In this document: positions 62,539 to 64,000 of the stretch, one piece after another | Numbering within the stretch: the stretch's first letter is position 1 | Layout: every line of letters begins with the position of its first letter | Source of the DNA: Roseateles subflavus | GTDB lineage: Bacteria; Pseudomonadota; Gammaproteobacteria; Burkholderiales; Burkholderiaceae_C | Assembly (NCBI RefSeq): GCF_030285365.1 | Contig: NZ_JASVDS010000002.1 | Location: 930,001 to 994,000, forward strand | Reading direction: 5' to 3' | Length of the DNA: 64,000 nt | Translations under genes and position numbers: made by a program | The notes under the pieces: generated by a model | Databases searched by the model: none | What the model was told of the DNA's origin: nothing | The model's input: the letters and a program-made list of their open reading frames with translations, nothing else

Positions 62539-62958
62539 TCAGTCCGGCTCGGCTTCGGCGCTCCAGCGGTTCCAGTCGGCCAGCCGGCGGCGGTCCTGCT
62601 TGGTCGGGCGGCCCTGGACGATGGTCGAGGCCGGCTCCGGCGCCAGGCGGCGGCTCTCGGCGGCCTGCTCGCGCTTGAGGAGGCTCTCGGCGGTCTCCTC
62701 GTACAGCGTCTGGGCCTGCGGGGCCGGGCCGCGCACGCTGGACAGCGCGCGCACCACCACCTCCCGTTCGACCACGCCCTGGCGCAGCTGGAGCACGTCG
62801 CCCGGCTTGAGCTCGCGCGAGGGCTTGGCGGGCTGGCCGTTGACACTCACGCGGCCCTTGCCGATCTCCTCGACGGCCAGGGCCCGGGTCTTGTAGAAGC
62901 GCGCGGCCCAGAGCCACTTGTCCAGGCGGACGTCCGCGGCCAGCGGCAGGGGCTTCAC
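62539..62958 (-). CDS. hslR: Hsp15-like S4-domain RNA-binding protein
   Basis: This 139-residue protein has the S4 RNA-binding fold with the Hsp15 pattern VRLDKWLWAARFYKTRALAV, GRVSVNGQPAKPSRELKPGD and a basic C-terminal tail. Hsp15 rescues 50S subunits carrying nascent chains after heat shock. The GTG start overlaps the hemH stop (GTGA), so the two are coupled. Its place beside grpE agrees with a heat-shock role. Confidence 0.93.
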   Translation of the reverse strand: MKPLPLAADVRLDKWLWAARFYKTRALAVEEIGKGRVSVNGQPAKPSRELKPGDVLQLRQGVVEREVVVRALSSVRGPAPQAQTLYEETAESLLKREQAAESRRLAPEPASTIVQGRPTKQDRRRLADWNRWSAEAEPD

Positions 62959-64000
62959 GCGGCGGCCCCCATCCTGCGGGCGCGCTCGGCCTGGGCCTGC
63001 AGCGCGGCGGCCTCCGGGGCGTCCTTCGTCGGCCAGCCCTGCAGGTGACGCTCGGCCAGGTCGGCGAGGGCGCGCATGCCCTGTGGGTCGTCGTTCAGGC
63101 AGGGGATGTAGTGGAAGTGCTGACCCCCGGAGGTCTCGAAGGCCTCCTTGGCCTCCTGGGCGATCTCCTCCAGCGTCTCCAGGCAGTCGGCGCTGAAGCC
63201 CGGGCAGATCAGGTCGACCGACTTCAGGCCGCCCTCGGCCAGCTGGCGCAGCGTGGGCTCGGTGTAGGGCTCCAGCCACTTGGCCTTGCCGAAGCGGCTC
63301 TGGAAGCTCACGAGGTACTGATCCTGGCGCAGGCCCAGGGCCTCGGCCAGCAGCCGGCCGGTCTTGTGGCACTCGCAGTGGTAGGGGTCGCCCAGGTGCA
63401 GCGTCCGCTCCGGCATGCCGTGGAAGCTCATGACGAGCTTCTCGCTCTGGCCATGGGCGGCCCAGTGGCGGCGCACGCTGTCCGCCAGCGCGCGGATGTG
63501 CGCCGGGTCGTCGTGGTAGCGGTTGATGAAGCGCAGCTCGGGCACATGGCGTGTCCGCAGGGCCCAGCGGGACACGGCGTCGATCACGCTGGCCGTCGTG
63601 GCGCCCGAGTACTGCGGATAGGCCGGCAGGACGAGCACGCGCGTCACGCCCTCGGCCTTGAGGGCGTCGAGCTGGCTGGCAATCGACGGCTGACCGTAGC
63701 GCATGGCGTATCGCACCTTCACCTGGTGACCGCGCTCGCCCAGCAGGCCCAGCAGCAGCTTGGCCTGGCGTTCCGTCCAGACCTTCAGCGGCGAGCCTTC
63801 CTTCATCCAGACGGTGGCGTACTTGGCGGCCGACTTGGCCGGCCGCACGCGCAGGATGATGCCGTGCAGGATGGCCATCCAGACGAGGCGCGGGATCTCC
63901 ACCACGCGGGGATCGCTGAGGAATTCCGCCAGGTAGCGGCGCAGGGCGGGAGCGGTGGGGGCATCCGGCGTGCCCAGATTGCACAGCAGCACGCCCGTGC
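62955..64000 (-). CDS. hemH: Ferrochelatase (5' end outside window)
   Basis: The enzyme inserts iron into protoporphyrin IX. The visible part runs from TGVLLCNLGTPDAPTAPALR, close to the true N-terminus, to the stop. It includes the catalytic histidine region VMSFHGMPERTLHLGDPYHC and VDLICPGFSADCLETLEEIA. Only the first few residues are missing. It is translationally coupled to hslR. Confidence 0.95.
   Translation of the reverse strand, partial: TGVLLCNLGTPDAPTAPALRRYLAEFLSDPRVVEIPRLVWMAILHGIILRVRPAKSAAKYATVWMKEGSPLKVWTERQAKLLLGLLGERGHQVKVRYAMRYGQPSIASQLDALKAEGVTRVLVLPAYPQYSGATTASVIDAVSRWALRTRHVPELRFINRYHDDPAHIRALADSVRRHWAAHGQSEKLVMSFHGMPERTLHLGDPYHCECHKTGRLLAEALGLRQDQYLVSFQSRFGKAKWLEPYTEPTLRQLAEGGLKSVDLICPGFSADCLETLEEIAQEAKEAFETSGGQHFHYIPCLNDDPQGMRALADLAERHLQGWPTKDAPEAAALQAQAERARRMGAAA

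Overview
The window is high-GC chromosomal DNA from a betaproteobacterium of the order Burkholderiales, most like the Leptothrix/Rubrivivax/Roseateles or Comamonadaceae type. The evidence is gene order: rpsB-tsf-pyrH-frr-uppS-cdsA-dxr-rseP-bamA-skp-lpxD-fabZ-lpxA-lpxB-rnhB, a PriB gene inside the rpsF-rpsR-rplI operon, and a grpE-dnaK-dnaJ block preceded by hemH. No rRNA, tRNA, CRISPR array, prophage or insertion sequence was recognised. The genus assignment is inference.

Region 1 (1-3.3 kb): the 3' end of RNase R, then a minus-strand pair, an FAD-dependent oxidoreductase and the bifunctional NAD(P)H-hydrate repair enzyme. Region 2 (3.4-18.8 kb): one long plus-strand run covering translation (S2, EF-Ts, RRF), UMP kinase, isoprenoid and phospholipid precursors (Dxr, UppS, CdsA), envelope stress and outer-membrane assembly (RseP, BamA, Skp), lipid A synthesis (LpxD, FabZ, LpxA, LpxB), RNase HII and an RNA methyltransferase. 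Many of these genes overlap by 1-29 bases. Region 3 (18.8-22.7 kb): the PEP synthase gene diverges from its regulator PpsR and is flanked on both sides by palindrome-rich dispersed repeats. Region 4 (22.8-29.9 kb): a VC_2705-type sodium:solute symporter, the rpsF-priB-rpsR-rplI operon, dnaB with DnaA-box-like sites, and a radical SAM protein whose start codon abuts a perfect LexA half-site pair. A 13-bp x 13 tandem array lies downstream.

Region 5 (29.9-58.4 kb) is the accessory part, a dense signalling island. A hybrid histidine kinase and a REC protein on the minus strand diverge from a plus-strand chemosensory operon. That operon encodes a membrane-anchored CheZ-like protein, CheY, a STAS protein, CheA, two large PAS-containing chemoreceptors, CheW, CheR, CheD and CheB. 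It is followed by a single-domain response regulator, a third chemoreceptor, a 1957-residue CHASE/multi-PAS hybrid kinase, a phosphoethanolamine transferase and a REC-TPR protein. No flagellar or pilus genes are present, so the output is unknown. The two large receptors share a 609-bp signalling segment that is about 99% identical, with only synonymous differences seen by eye.

Region 6 (58.5-64 kb): a minus-strand heat-shock block read as hemH, hslR, grpE, dnaK, dnaJ. Good sigma-32-type promoters sit before both grpE and dnaK. The most unusual items in the window are the membrane-tethered CheZ-like protein beside CheY, the homogenised receptor cassettes, the LexA-box radical SAM gene and the 13-bp array.
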